Positions 12,880 to 22,600 of a DNA stretch of 26,236 bases are shown here, in pieces; within the stretch, counting starts at the first letter, position 1; each line of letters starts with the position of its first letter. The notes beneath the pieces are model-generated. The model made no database searches and was not told where the DNA came from. It worked only from the letters and a program-made list of their open reading frames with translations. The stretch lies in the NCBI RefSeq assembly GCF_000220395.1, contig NW_004086217.1, positions 1 to 26,236 of the forward strand, read 5' to 3'. Origin of the DNA: Ichthyophthirius multifiliis (taxonomy: Eukaryota > Ciliophora > Oligohymenophorea > Hymenostomatida). A program made the position numbers and the translations under genes.

Positions 12880-12986
12880 AAATATTAAAAAGCATAAAAG
12901 ATTTTATTCCATAAATACCAAAAATATTGTATAAAGAATTAAGTGAAAAAACAGATTACTTAAAAATTGATTATTAACCTTATTGA
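9307..12986 (+). CDS. Multi-pass membrane protein with long coiled coil and exon-encoded LRR-like repeats
   Basis: A 14-exon model giving 933 residues. Residues 1 to about 270 are hydrophobic with several membrane spans (for example SIVLAIIIAFSYFYKF, GPSLFILIHVIFYL, FIIFIGGVIFFIF); the layout faintly recalls XK-related proteins, but that is weak. Residues about 285-640 are Gln/Glu/Lys/Leu-rich coiled coil. Residues about 640-925 hold about nine repeats of 30-36 residues with spacing L..L..L.L.I/F.N, like RNase-inhibitor-type LRRs. Introns: 9783-9882, 10012-10056, 10744-10802, 11049-11106, 11488-11576, 11688-11747, 11841-11891, 11982-12028, 12122-12161, 12255-12310, 12410-12454, 12557-12600, 12709-12892. 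All 13 are phase 2 and all joins keep the frame. Start chosen: ATG 9307 in A-rich context. Stop: TGA 12984. A separate gene starting at ATG 10208, in the same frame, is the main alternative. A membrane-anchored scaffold is a guess. Confidence 0.72.
11521..11571. repeat. (AT)n microsatellite in an intron
   Basis: A 51-nt alternating AT tract filling most of the inferred 11488-11576 intron, immediately before the first LRR-like exon. Confidence 0.9.
12750..12791. repeat. AAAAAT hexamer tandem repeat
   Basis: Seven perfect copies of the hexamer in a row, within the 184-nt last intron of the upstream membrane/coiled-coil gene. Confidence 0.85.
12816..12874. repeat. (AT)n microsatellite
   Basis: A 59-nt alternating AT tract just after the hexamer array, in the same 184-nt intron. 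Together the two repeats explain why this intron is about three times the usual size. Confidence 0.9.
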
Positions 12987-13120
12987 GGAAATTATATTTA
13001 AAAATACATTTTTTTATAATTTTATATATATTTTTATTAATAATAAATTTTTTAATAAAAAAATACATTTTTATTTAAAAATTATTAAAATATCTTCTTT
13101 AAATAAAACAAAACAAAAAA

Positions 13121-13671
13121 ATGAGTAAAACAGATAAAACTTAAGAGCAAATACTTTTAGAAAAAAATGATAAAATAAATAAATATTTTACTGAATTAGA
13201 TAGAGTTATTTAATTAGGAAAATATAATTTAGCGAAATTCATAGCAGCAGAAATAATAAAGCTTGATCCTGAAAATTAATAAATATTATAATATTCAGAG
13301 TTTTTACTTATATAAGAAGATAAGAATTTATCTATGGGAAAAAAATTTATTATGATAGTGGGTGCGTATGCACTTTTAAGTGCAGGATTATTTTTATAGT
13401 ATTTAAATTAAAATAAAGAACAGATATAAAGGAAATATCAAAAGACTTATATAAAGAAAAAATAAAAGAATATTAATCGGAATAAAGAGGAAAGAAACTT
13501 GCAGAATTTTAAAAATTAAATATTAAAAATAAAATTGATAAATTTTCTATATAAAATTTTGAATTTAATAATAAAATAAAAATTTAGAATAATTAAATAG
13601 TTTTAGAATAAATAAATAATGGAAATAAATTCAAATACTTTTTTAATTTTATAAAAAAATTAATTAAATGA
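13121..13671 (+). CDS. Small TPR-like protein with one membrane segment, unknown function
   Basis: No confident family. ATG 13121 follows an A-rich leader. Residues about 20-65 form a helical hairpin of TPR type (RVIQLGKYNLAKFIAAEIIK then LDPENQQ), like the short C-terminal motif of glutamate-rich protein 2, though the match is loose. A hydrophobic segment follows at about 78-92 (KFIMIVGAYALLSAGLFL). The rest is a Lys/Glu-rich helix (DIKEISKDLYKEKIKEYQ) and an N/K-rich tail ending at TGA 13669. The two halves are in different frames. A 20-nt GT...AG segment, 13399-13418, restores the frame and gives 176 residues. That is far shorter than other introns here, so a base error or a natural frameshift is possible. 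It lies 134 bp after the previous gene and converges with the minus-strand gene ending at 13881. Confidence 0.62.
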
Positions 13672-13880
13672 TAAAATATAATTTATATTTATTTTTGATT
13701 TTATTTATATTAATAAATTAATATATTGGAAATTATTTATGTATTTATTTATTAAAAATTAAGAAAAATAATACAGATTTAAATATTAATAAAGGGTTAT
13801 GTTTTTAAAAATAAATTATATTGTTTTTTTTTTCAAATATACAATTTTTTTTTAATTAAATATTTATATATATATATATT

Positions 13881-15161
13881 TCAATTATTATCAATAGTCT
13901 ATTTTATACTATCATTTATATAATAGTTTTTTTAAATATCTAATAAATCTAATTTTAGCATTTCTTGAATTTATTAATCTAAATTCTATTTTTTTTTAGA
14001 ATTAAACTAATTTTATTCAATACTATTATATTCTTTTGTTTAATTTTTTCCATAAAAATTAAAACTACTTTCATCTGAATCATTAATAACTTTTTTTTAT
14101 TATTTATTTTTTTATAACAAAAAAATATATAATGTACTTGATATATCTGCAGCAAATCCATTATTATTTAAATTTTCATTTCCATAATCAAGTATATTCC
14201 TTAAATAATTACTTTTTGATTAAAGTAATTATTTATTAAAATTATTGGAATTATCCGATTCAGAATCTGATTTAGTATTATTTATTTATTTATTAGATTA
14301 TTATAAAATTTTGTTTTATATTTCATCTATATTTATACCTTAGTTTTATAATTCAACTAATATTTTTATCATTTGAATTATTTTATTCTTATAATTTCTT
14401 ATTATTTTTTCTTATTTCCTTATATAATCGTCAAGTACATTATGATAATTTTCTTTTTCTTATTTTTAAATATATTACACTATTTCTAAATTAGTTTACG
14501 TTTCTTTTGAAAATTTTTAAATGAAATTATTTTGCGAGTTTTTTTAATTTTAAATTATTAAATCAATATTCTTTATATGTAAAAAACTATTACTTTTATT
14601 TATTTTTTCGTTTTATTTTTTTGTCTCTATAAGTTTATAATTTTAGTTTTATTAATCATTTTTAAATTTTTACGATATTTATTTTTATTCTTAAATTAAA
14701 CCCATATTTATTTCGTTTTTTTTATATTCTTTTAGTTAAACTTCTAATTGTTAATTTTTCTAGTTTATTTAATGAATTAAAGAATTTATGCATATTTTAA
14801 ATTTTTAAAAACTTTCTTTAAAAAAACAAAAACATGCTTTTTATATTAATTAATCGTATCTTTACATTATTTCACCATAAGTATCTTCGTTGATATTTTT
14901 TTTTAATATGCTATCAAAAAAACTGCATATTTTTTAATTTTAAAATAATTAATCTATTTCTATATTTGGTTTGCTTTAATTATTTTTAGTTTAATTTTAT
15001 TCTTAAAATTGATTTTTGGTTAAAAGGTCTTTGCTTATATTTAAACTAATTATATTTTTAGTTTCTTATTTGTCTTTGACTTATTTATTTTTTTGGTCTA
15101 TTTATTTTTATTTAAAATTCTTTATTTTGCTATTTTTATTAAAATTTTTGTTATTAGTCAT
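13881..15161 (-). CDS. Asn/Gln/Lys-rich coiled-coil protein, unknown family
   Basis: The minus strand is open from ATG 15161 (context TTTAATAA before it) to TGA 13883-13881, encoding 426 residues unspliced. Residues about 1-85 are N/Q/K-rich. From about 90 to 260 heptad-like helix predominates (for example YGEIMQRYDQLIQKACFC, INQKNQQLEVQLKEYKKN, LEIVQYIQKQEKENYHN). A Ser/Asp patch (KSDSESDNSN) follows near 295, and the end is again helical (LDQQIQEMLKLDLLDIQ). A 48-nt AT-rich GT...AG segment at 14090-14137 is probably an intron. It is a multiple of three with no TGA, so translation stays open either way; splicing gives 410 residues. Such architecture suits a structural or cytoskeletal protein, which is inference only. 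Many Gln are TAA or TAG. Confidence 0.7.
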
Positions 15162-15364
15162 TTATTAAAGAATTATATATATTAAAACAAGAATTATTGT
15201 TTTTTATTGTTTTTTATTTGTTTTTTGCTTTTTGTAAATTTGCAATAAAATTTTATTTATATGTCTATTTAGGTGAGTAACTTGAAATGGAAATATATCT
15301 GTTTTTTTTTTTATGGTTTTATTTTTATATTTATTAATTATTTTAAATATTATAATTTTATATT

Positions 15365-16290
15365 TCATTTTGAATAGAAGTTTATTTTTATTTCTATTTT
15401 TTTTTAAAATAAGGGCGCTTGAAGTAATTAGTCGTTAAAAGAAGAATTCTTTTTTTAGCTTTTTATTGATGAATTTTTAAATTTATTGTTTTTATTTTAT
15501 AAAAGTTATTGAGTAGAATAGTTTTATTATAGTTGTAAAAAATTCAAATAGTTATTTTCTATTTATATTTTTTTGTTATGTTAGAATTTTTTTTTAACTT
15601 TAGAATTTATTTTTTTTACTTTGTGTTTAATAGTTTCTTAGTGATGATTTTTAATTCTTTGAACTTAAAATTAAGTTTTATTGGTGATTAATATTGGCTT
15701 AGTATATATTTTATTAGCTTTATGTATTTTATTATTTTATCAATTTAATATTTTCAGAATATTTTTAATTACAATTTATATGTACTTTTAAATCACTTTT
15801 TTATTAAAATTATTTATTTTGTGAATTATTATTTAAACACTTTTCTTATAATTATTTATTTGAAAAATTATTTTATTTATTTTGATTATTCGGAGATATT
15901 AGTAATTATAAGCTTATTTAACTTTTAGATTTCATTAATTTAAATTAATTTTTATGATTGTATTGTTATTCATTATTTTTCTCAAACTTTGGAATATTTT
16001 AAATTAAATAATTCTATATTTTAGAAATAAATATTAAACTATTTTATTATAATATATATTTACATGATTATATTATGATAATTGATCTAAACTTTTTTAT
16101 TTGCTTTTTTATTCTCTTTGTTTTGATTGTTTAAGGTTTTATTAATAAAATATTTTTTAATTTTCATTTAATTAGAATTTTGTTTAATTATTTTAATCTT
16201 AATTAAATATTTAATCATATATTTAATTTTTATTTATTTCAATATTTTTATTATTATGTGATTCATATACTTTTATTAATCCAAATTCAT
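15365..16290 (-). CDS. Gln/Asn/Lys-rich protein of unknown function, 5' end uncertain
   Basis: Unrecognised, low-complexity but coding-like protein with three joined exons. The last exon, 15365-15717, ends at TGA 15367-15365 (C-terminal residues include NDQLLQAPLFQKK). A 79-nt intron, 15718-15796 (GTGATT donor), joins it to 15797-16013, and a 50-nt intron, 16014-16063, joins that to an exon running up to about 16290. All joins preserve frame. Upstream residues such as IKVYESHNNKNIEI and KSLDQLSQYNH look genuine. No in-frame ATG begins the first exon: the ATG at 16290 is one base out of frame, so either a first exon was missed or the sequence has an indel there. ATG 15935 gives a minimal 163-residue product. 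It lies 3' of the dynein gene on the same strand. Confidence 0.5.
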
Positions 16291-16680
16291 TTTTTTATAT
16301 GTTAAATTTTGTTAATAATATATTATATTTAAATATATGTTATTTTTTTTAAATTGAAAAAGCTTACAATTTATAGAAAAAAACAAAATATTTAATTATT
16401 TTTATTAAAATCTAATTTAAATTATAAATAATATATGAATATATATAAATTAAATTAAAACATTTTATTAATAAAATATTAATAATTATTTATATTTCTA
16501 AATATAAGTTAAATTTATTAATATAAAAACTATTTTTTTATAAAAAAAAGTAACTTTTTTATATAATACAGAAAATGTAAAAATTTATAAAAAAAATAAT
16601 TTTAATAAAAAGAAAAATTTAAAATTTATAAAAAAATAATATTAATAAAATATAGCAAATTATAAAAAATCCATTATTAC
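16291..16680. other. Dynein 3' flank and intergenic spacer
   Basis: About 390 bp of A/T-rich DNA between the dynein stop codon and the next minus-strand gene. It should hold the dynein 3' untranslated region and the promoter of the following gene. No signal more specific than A/T runs is visible. Confidence 0.5.
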
Positions 16681-19600
16681 TCAATATCTTAATGATAAAA
16701 ATGAGGCTACACCTGCCCTAATCCAGAAATCTTCTGATTTATTAGTAGGCAATTCCATAAACATAACAAAATTAGTACTATGTCCTGTTGTACTAAGTGT
16801 TCCTTATCGACTAACAACTTTATAAAGTGGACATTAATATATACCTTTTAATAAAAAATAAATATATACTATATAAATAATAAAATAAAAATTCACCTTT
16901 TTATTATAAAGTTTTATTTTCCACTGGTGATAAATGGAATAATGGTAAATCGGAATAAAGTTCTTTAGGTTTAGGTAAATTAATAATATGTTTTTTATAA
17001 TCCCATCTTGCTCCTTCAAGGAATATTCCATAAATATAACATCCATCTATTGGTTTTTCCTATACGTCTTAATAATTAATTTCATCAATAGCTTTAAACT
17101 CAAATTGTAATTTATCAATTGCAATTATATGTTTTCTAGCGTAATTTTATAAAGTACCAGTTACAAAAGCTTATGGGAAGAAAAAGCCTGCAATCCAAAA
17201 TACTTTAGGGGGTCCATTATATATCCAATCATTTAAAAATTTAACTCTTTAATTTAAATCTTCAATCCAAGACATTAATCCTTTTAATGATAAATGCCCT
17301 TTTTCACTCCATTTACTCGGTACTTAATTATCATGTAAAGAGTTGGCGACTAATTCGAGATCTTCGCTCATTACAATTAAACCTTTTAAGGCTTTTTTTA
17401 CTTAGCCAAGAGATTATAACATTATTGCAAGTAATCTGTTGTATCTTATAAGTTCTTAGACAAGTACTGTATTCATAGATTCGTTGTAGTCTGTGGGATA
17501 TTTAGCTGAAATAGATTCTATGTCCCAACATTAGGGAGTATTTTATTAAATATAAGTGGCTATTTCTTCGATTTTTTCTTCTCTAGTCTTTCCACCTTCG
17601 CCTACACTTTCTCTTGGTTGGAGAGAAAGTAAAGACTCTAGTAATAGCCTTGTTTCGTTTTAAGAGTTAGTTATTTCGGCATTGTCATTAAGTCCGAAGG
17701 CTTCCGGGGCAGGATTTAAGGGTAAAGATTCGATATATTTTATGTAGTCTTCTTATTTTCCGGGAGGGACTGATATATAGATTCCGCTTTCACTAAATTT
17801 ATAGCCTTCCCTTAGGACATCTTTAGAACAATATACACTAAGAATTGATTTGATTAATCTTATATCTTTATCGTCTGTTACTCGGCCTCCGTAGTTTATT
17901 TCAGCACCTAAAAAGTTGAGTACTTTATATGGAATATCCTTATATTCGTCGATGAGTAATTTAAGTTACTTTTTGCACACGTTTAAGTCTTCGTTTGTGA
18001 ATTCATAGGGTATATTCCAGCCGATTGCACCGAATTTTCGCCTGTCTTGGATAATGGCGTGGAAAAGGCAGAAACCGAATAGTAATTATTTGAATTCGTT
18101 GGGTTTTTTACAGTCATTAAGCTCGGGGTCACTTAGATTTTTATAACTTCTTAGTAGATTTGCACGTAAACCAGTGGGTGGCTCTATTGTCATTTTTACA
18201 CCATTTTATAAAACACTAGATGGGAATGAACTACTTGGGGCAGATGTGAGCCATAAACGGAAGTCTTTATGTAGGGTTTCGTTGAAATCTTCACATAGTC
18301 TTTCTAGTTCAGGCATCCAACTGGTGGCCAAATGACAGTTTTGGAGTAAAATCCATCCGCCTGCTTAGGAACTTTCAAGAATGAGTTTTTCAGCTTTTGG
18401 ACCTTAGCCTTGTCCAAGGGAAATTATTTTAACTTTTCGAGTCATATTATTTTCTTCAGCGAATTTCTGGAAGTCAGTAACGGGATCAGAACCGGGAGAA
18501 AGTACGAATATTAAAGGAGTTACTACTGTAGAATCTGCATAACATTTAGAAAGGTCGAAAATGGGAACTATGATGAACTTTTCACCTAGTTCGGCCTTTA
18601 TCCAATTTTATATTGCGGGAATTACTTTGTCGCTTCGAAGGAATTTTAGGAAGATTATTTTTTCGAATTAATTTAGTTAGTCTTCCCAAGGTTATGGAAT
18701 TGTCATTAAATGAGGGGTTGTAGAATCATATAATGGCTTATATAAATCTGGGTTGGAGATAAACTATTCCTCTATACCTTGGAAATTTTGTAAAGCATTC
18801 ATTCCGTAAAGTTGTTTGTATATGTCTGCCCAACTATTTTCTGAAATCCAATTTGTGGGATTTTATTTTACTTGAATTTGGCCTTATGGACCTGTAAGGA
18901 GATATTACCATTCTTCCATGTTTATTTTATTTTGGGAAGCTAAGATCCTTTAGGTGAGGAGGAATGAGAATATCAATTTGTGTTTTTCGAAGAGGGATCT
19001 ACAGATGTTTTCGTATAAAGAATAAGTAAAATAATCGTTTAAGTTCTTAAGTCTTTATTCCAAATCTTCACTTGGAATAGCGTTTTCGACCCCCATTTCG
19101 AATAAATTTATAAACCATTAAAGAGAATATTAATACATAGGGTCTATTGTGGCTAATTCTAATATACAAAAGAATAAAATAGAAGCTCTATAAGCTACAG
19201 GACGATAACCTTCTCTTGCCTTATCGATTTCGAGCTCGGTTTTTTTGGAGTCAAGTACTCTTTAGTTTATTTCTGCAGCGAATTTTTTGGAGTGTTAAAG
19301 TTGGTTTATTAAAGACTCATCTTAGAGGATTTCTTATATTCCTCCTTTGTTAGAAGATAGAGAACCTAATATTTAATCTTCTGTTAACACTAGGTCTTTT
19401 TTGTCTTGGGCGTTTTTCCTTACTATTTCGTTTTTACGGTTTTCTAGATTAGGGTTTTCTTTTTCGACTATTTTGGCTAACATTTGTTCTTCTAAACCAA
19501 ATTGAGTAATTGCAAAATTTATAATTGTGACCTTTACACTAGTTTCTGGACTATAGTGGGGATTACGTAAATTTGTGGTCATAAAAAACCTGAATTCAGG

Positions 19601-22600
19601 ATTATAATTCAATCTTTTTTCACCAAATTGAATCAGGTATTCATTTCCTTGTTTTATTAACTGTTATTGTAAAACTGGCTCGAGGGATGGGTCAATGTCT
19701 TTTCCGACATTCTCCACTAGGACCCATTTTCCGAATTGTAAAGCTTACTCTATTGTCCTCATTAGCTGTGAGTCGTTCACTTTTTGAACCAAAATGTCAC
19801 CTTTGGTGTCTCTGCCAAGGTTTTTAATAAATTTATTAGCTTGGTTTTGGGGATCTATCATTAATGGTCGTCTTCGGGATTTTTCGATTAAAATACCGTT
19901 TTCGATACTTGTACCATCCTTTGGTAGTCCGCAAATATTCCAGGTCTAAATTTATACTTCGTCCCCCAAAAAGTTCCTCATGGAAATTCCCTGAGTATGC
20001 AAAATGTTGGCATCAACTAAATAATCAGTCCATTTATGCTCTAATTCTTACCTAAAAGAAGCCACAAAAGCACCTGCATAAGACAACATAGCAGCTGCTA
20101 TAGCTGCATCTCCTGGGTAGTTTTTGCCTTTTTCGGAAAGGACTTTTATTTCTTGGGACCAACGAGTTTTTTCATCTTTTAGGGAGTCTGTAAGCTTTTG
20201 GGCACGGTCTAATTTAACTTCACAGTCCTTAATTTAATTCATAAGGTTTTCTTTTTGTCTAACTTTTTCGTCAAAAAGCCTTTGTAATGAAAGTATTTTT
20301 TTGTTAATTTCTTCTAAAGCTTCCTTTTTTTCCTTTAGTTCTTATGTTTTCTCTTCAACAATTTTTTTGGTTTCCTCAAGCTTTTCTCTTAAAGGCTTTG
20401 TGGAAGTAAATACTTTGTAGAAATCATGCATGGCCTTTGCCCAATTAAATAAATAACCACAGGCTTTAGAAGCTCCATAGGCATCTTTTTCGTTATATTT
20501 GGGATGATCTGCACACACCCTTTCCAGTTTTTCGATATATTTCGGGTTTATGTTCTCTCGTTTGTATTTCTGGAGATAGTTTTGTAGTTAAGTGGGATCG
20601 TTTAGTAAATAGGCTTTAGCCGTTAGGAAGTAGTTTTCTTCTTTTTTACCAATTTGGTCTTTTACGGCTGTCATTATTATCTCTTGACCTAAATCTTTCA
20701 CGATTATATCTTAGAGTAATATTACAACTGCCGCAAGGACTACTTTTACTGCTTCTGGGGGAGATCCTAGGGATTTTACTTCGACTAAATGTTCTTTTTT
20801 TAATTCACTAACTTTCACTAAGGTCGCTTGTAGTGATATATTAGCTTGTTCGACAGCTGATGTAGCTTATTCGGCGAGATCTAGCGCTTCTTTTTCCTAT
20901 TTTTTAGCTATTATTTCTTCCTTAGCAACTATTTTTTACTTTAGGTCGGCTTCGTTTTACTCTATGGCGAGACTTGCGTTCATTTTTTCAGCTTCTTCGA
21001 GAGCTATTTTTAGTTCAGGTCTCATTTTGGTTAAAGTGACTTTCATTTCTTCGACTTCTTTATTTGCTTAGGCTAGTTTATCTAAACCGTTTTTGAGTCT
21101 GTTAATTTATTCGGTTAATTGTTTGTTTTTTTGATCTAAAATAGATTTATATAAGTTAAGGAGTTCAAGAAAAGAAGTCGGAGTTACATAGTTGTGTCTT
21201 TTGAGTTCTTTTAAATATCTAATAGAGATTTTTTCTACTGACTTATGGCAATCTTTGAATATTTTAACTAAAGTTTAAGTTTATCCGACTATTTTTAATT
21301 CATCCTCAAAATCAACTAGTTGTCCGTTTCCGACTCCCAAAAGAGCCTCTTCAGGCCATTCAGTAAACCAATCAATAGTAGAGCAAGAAACTAAAGAAGG
21401 GAATTTCCTTAATCTATCAGTAAAAGCTTCACCTATAGGTGACATAGCCATTACTATATGTATATTTTTCTTAACCCGAATTAAATATTGGGTAAAAATG
21501 TTCATTTTGTTAGGTTATAAACCTTTTTTTTAACAATCAGTCTTGCAAGCAGTTAGAATTTCTTCCATGTCTTTTTCTTAATAGAGACCAGTTACATCTC
21601 CTGAGTTTATTACATTATTTATGTCTTCAAGCATTTGTTCGAATACTATTTAAGTGTCTACAAATAGGAAGGTAAGGTATTTGTTTTCTACACCAGCCAT
21701 CATTAAGGCTTTTTTTATATCGTCTCGCCAAGAACGCATATTGTAGTTCTTTATTACTTCAATTTAGAAAAGTTTGTAGTTTGATAAAAATGTTGCCATT
21801 CTAGATAAACTTTGTCTACCGGAACCTCCTATACCAAATAATAAGGCGTTTCCTTATGGTTGACGAATTATACGGGCAATACGGGCTATATGTTCACAAG
21901 CGTCTAAAAACATTACTAATTTCATTGATGTTCGAGGACCATTTACTATGAATGTATTGTCAGAATTATATTCTTCCTGGAAATAATCCATCTTTATTTA
22001 TTTATTTTATATTTTTTGGATAATTATATATTTTGTTACTTTATTTAAAAAAATAGAAAGATCATCTATCGAGGAATATTATCGAGGATCCATTTCCTTT
22101 AATTATTATTATTATTTTTATTTTTATAATAAAATTATTTTACTCTTCCTTGCATAAAATCAGCAAATATTATTCTTTCGACGTCTATAATATCTGCTTT
22201 TTTATAACTAAATTATTCAAAATAATCAGATAGAATGCCTTTTAAATACTCTCTGTCATATTCAGTTGTAAGTCTATCATGGAAAACTCTCATGTTTTCA
22301 TGATACCATAATTTAATTACGTTTTTAGAATCATTGCATGTTTTTTAAGAAACAGAGCACATGCCTTGAAATACTTTAGTAATATCTCTTAAATTAAATG
22401 TATAATGACTTTTAGAAGGAGTAGGTAATAATTCAGTTTTAACCTAAAATTATATATATTTATATAATATATATATATATATATATATAAAAAAATATAT
22501 AATTATATATAATTTTATATATAAATATTATATATATTAAATTTATCTATTTTTTTTTATATATATTTATAATATTATTATTATTTTATTTTTATATATA

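Larger units (their letters stand above)
11577..12986 (+). repeat. Tandem LRR-like protein repeats, one per exon
   Basis: Nine consecutive exons (11577-11687, 11748-11840, 11892-11981, 12029-12121, 12162-12254, 12311-12409, 12455-12556, 12601-12708, 12893-12986) each encode one repeat. The first eight are 111, 93, 90, 93, 93, 99, 102 and 108 nt, all multiples of three. Each repeat ends in a strand-like block such as LLVLEVNIEN, LQVLWLNISN, ICELKLEISK or LQHLDLNFSE, followed by a phase-2 intron at the equivalent position. The pattern suggests growth by exon duplication. Confidence 0.7.

Noticed and set aside
15162-15364. In-frame extension upstream of ATG 15161
   Set aside because: The frame stays open upstream but no ATG or splice acceptor supports it, and the neighbouring gene ends at 15365. 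It is treated as a short intergenic spacer.
16834-17046. Minus-strand ORF of 70 codons ending in hydrophobic residues
   Set aside because: Out of frame with the dynein C-terminal domain and running into the intron at 16845-16896. The correct frame gives [15 protein letters not shown].
19864-20055. Plus-strand ORF of 63 codons
   Set aside because: It is the antisense shadow of the dynein motor gene between the stalk and AAA5.
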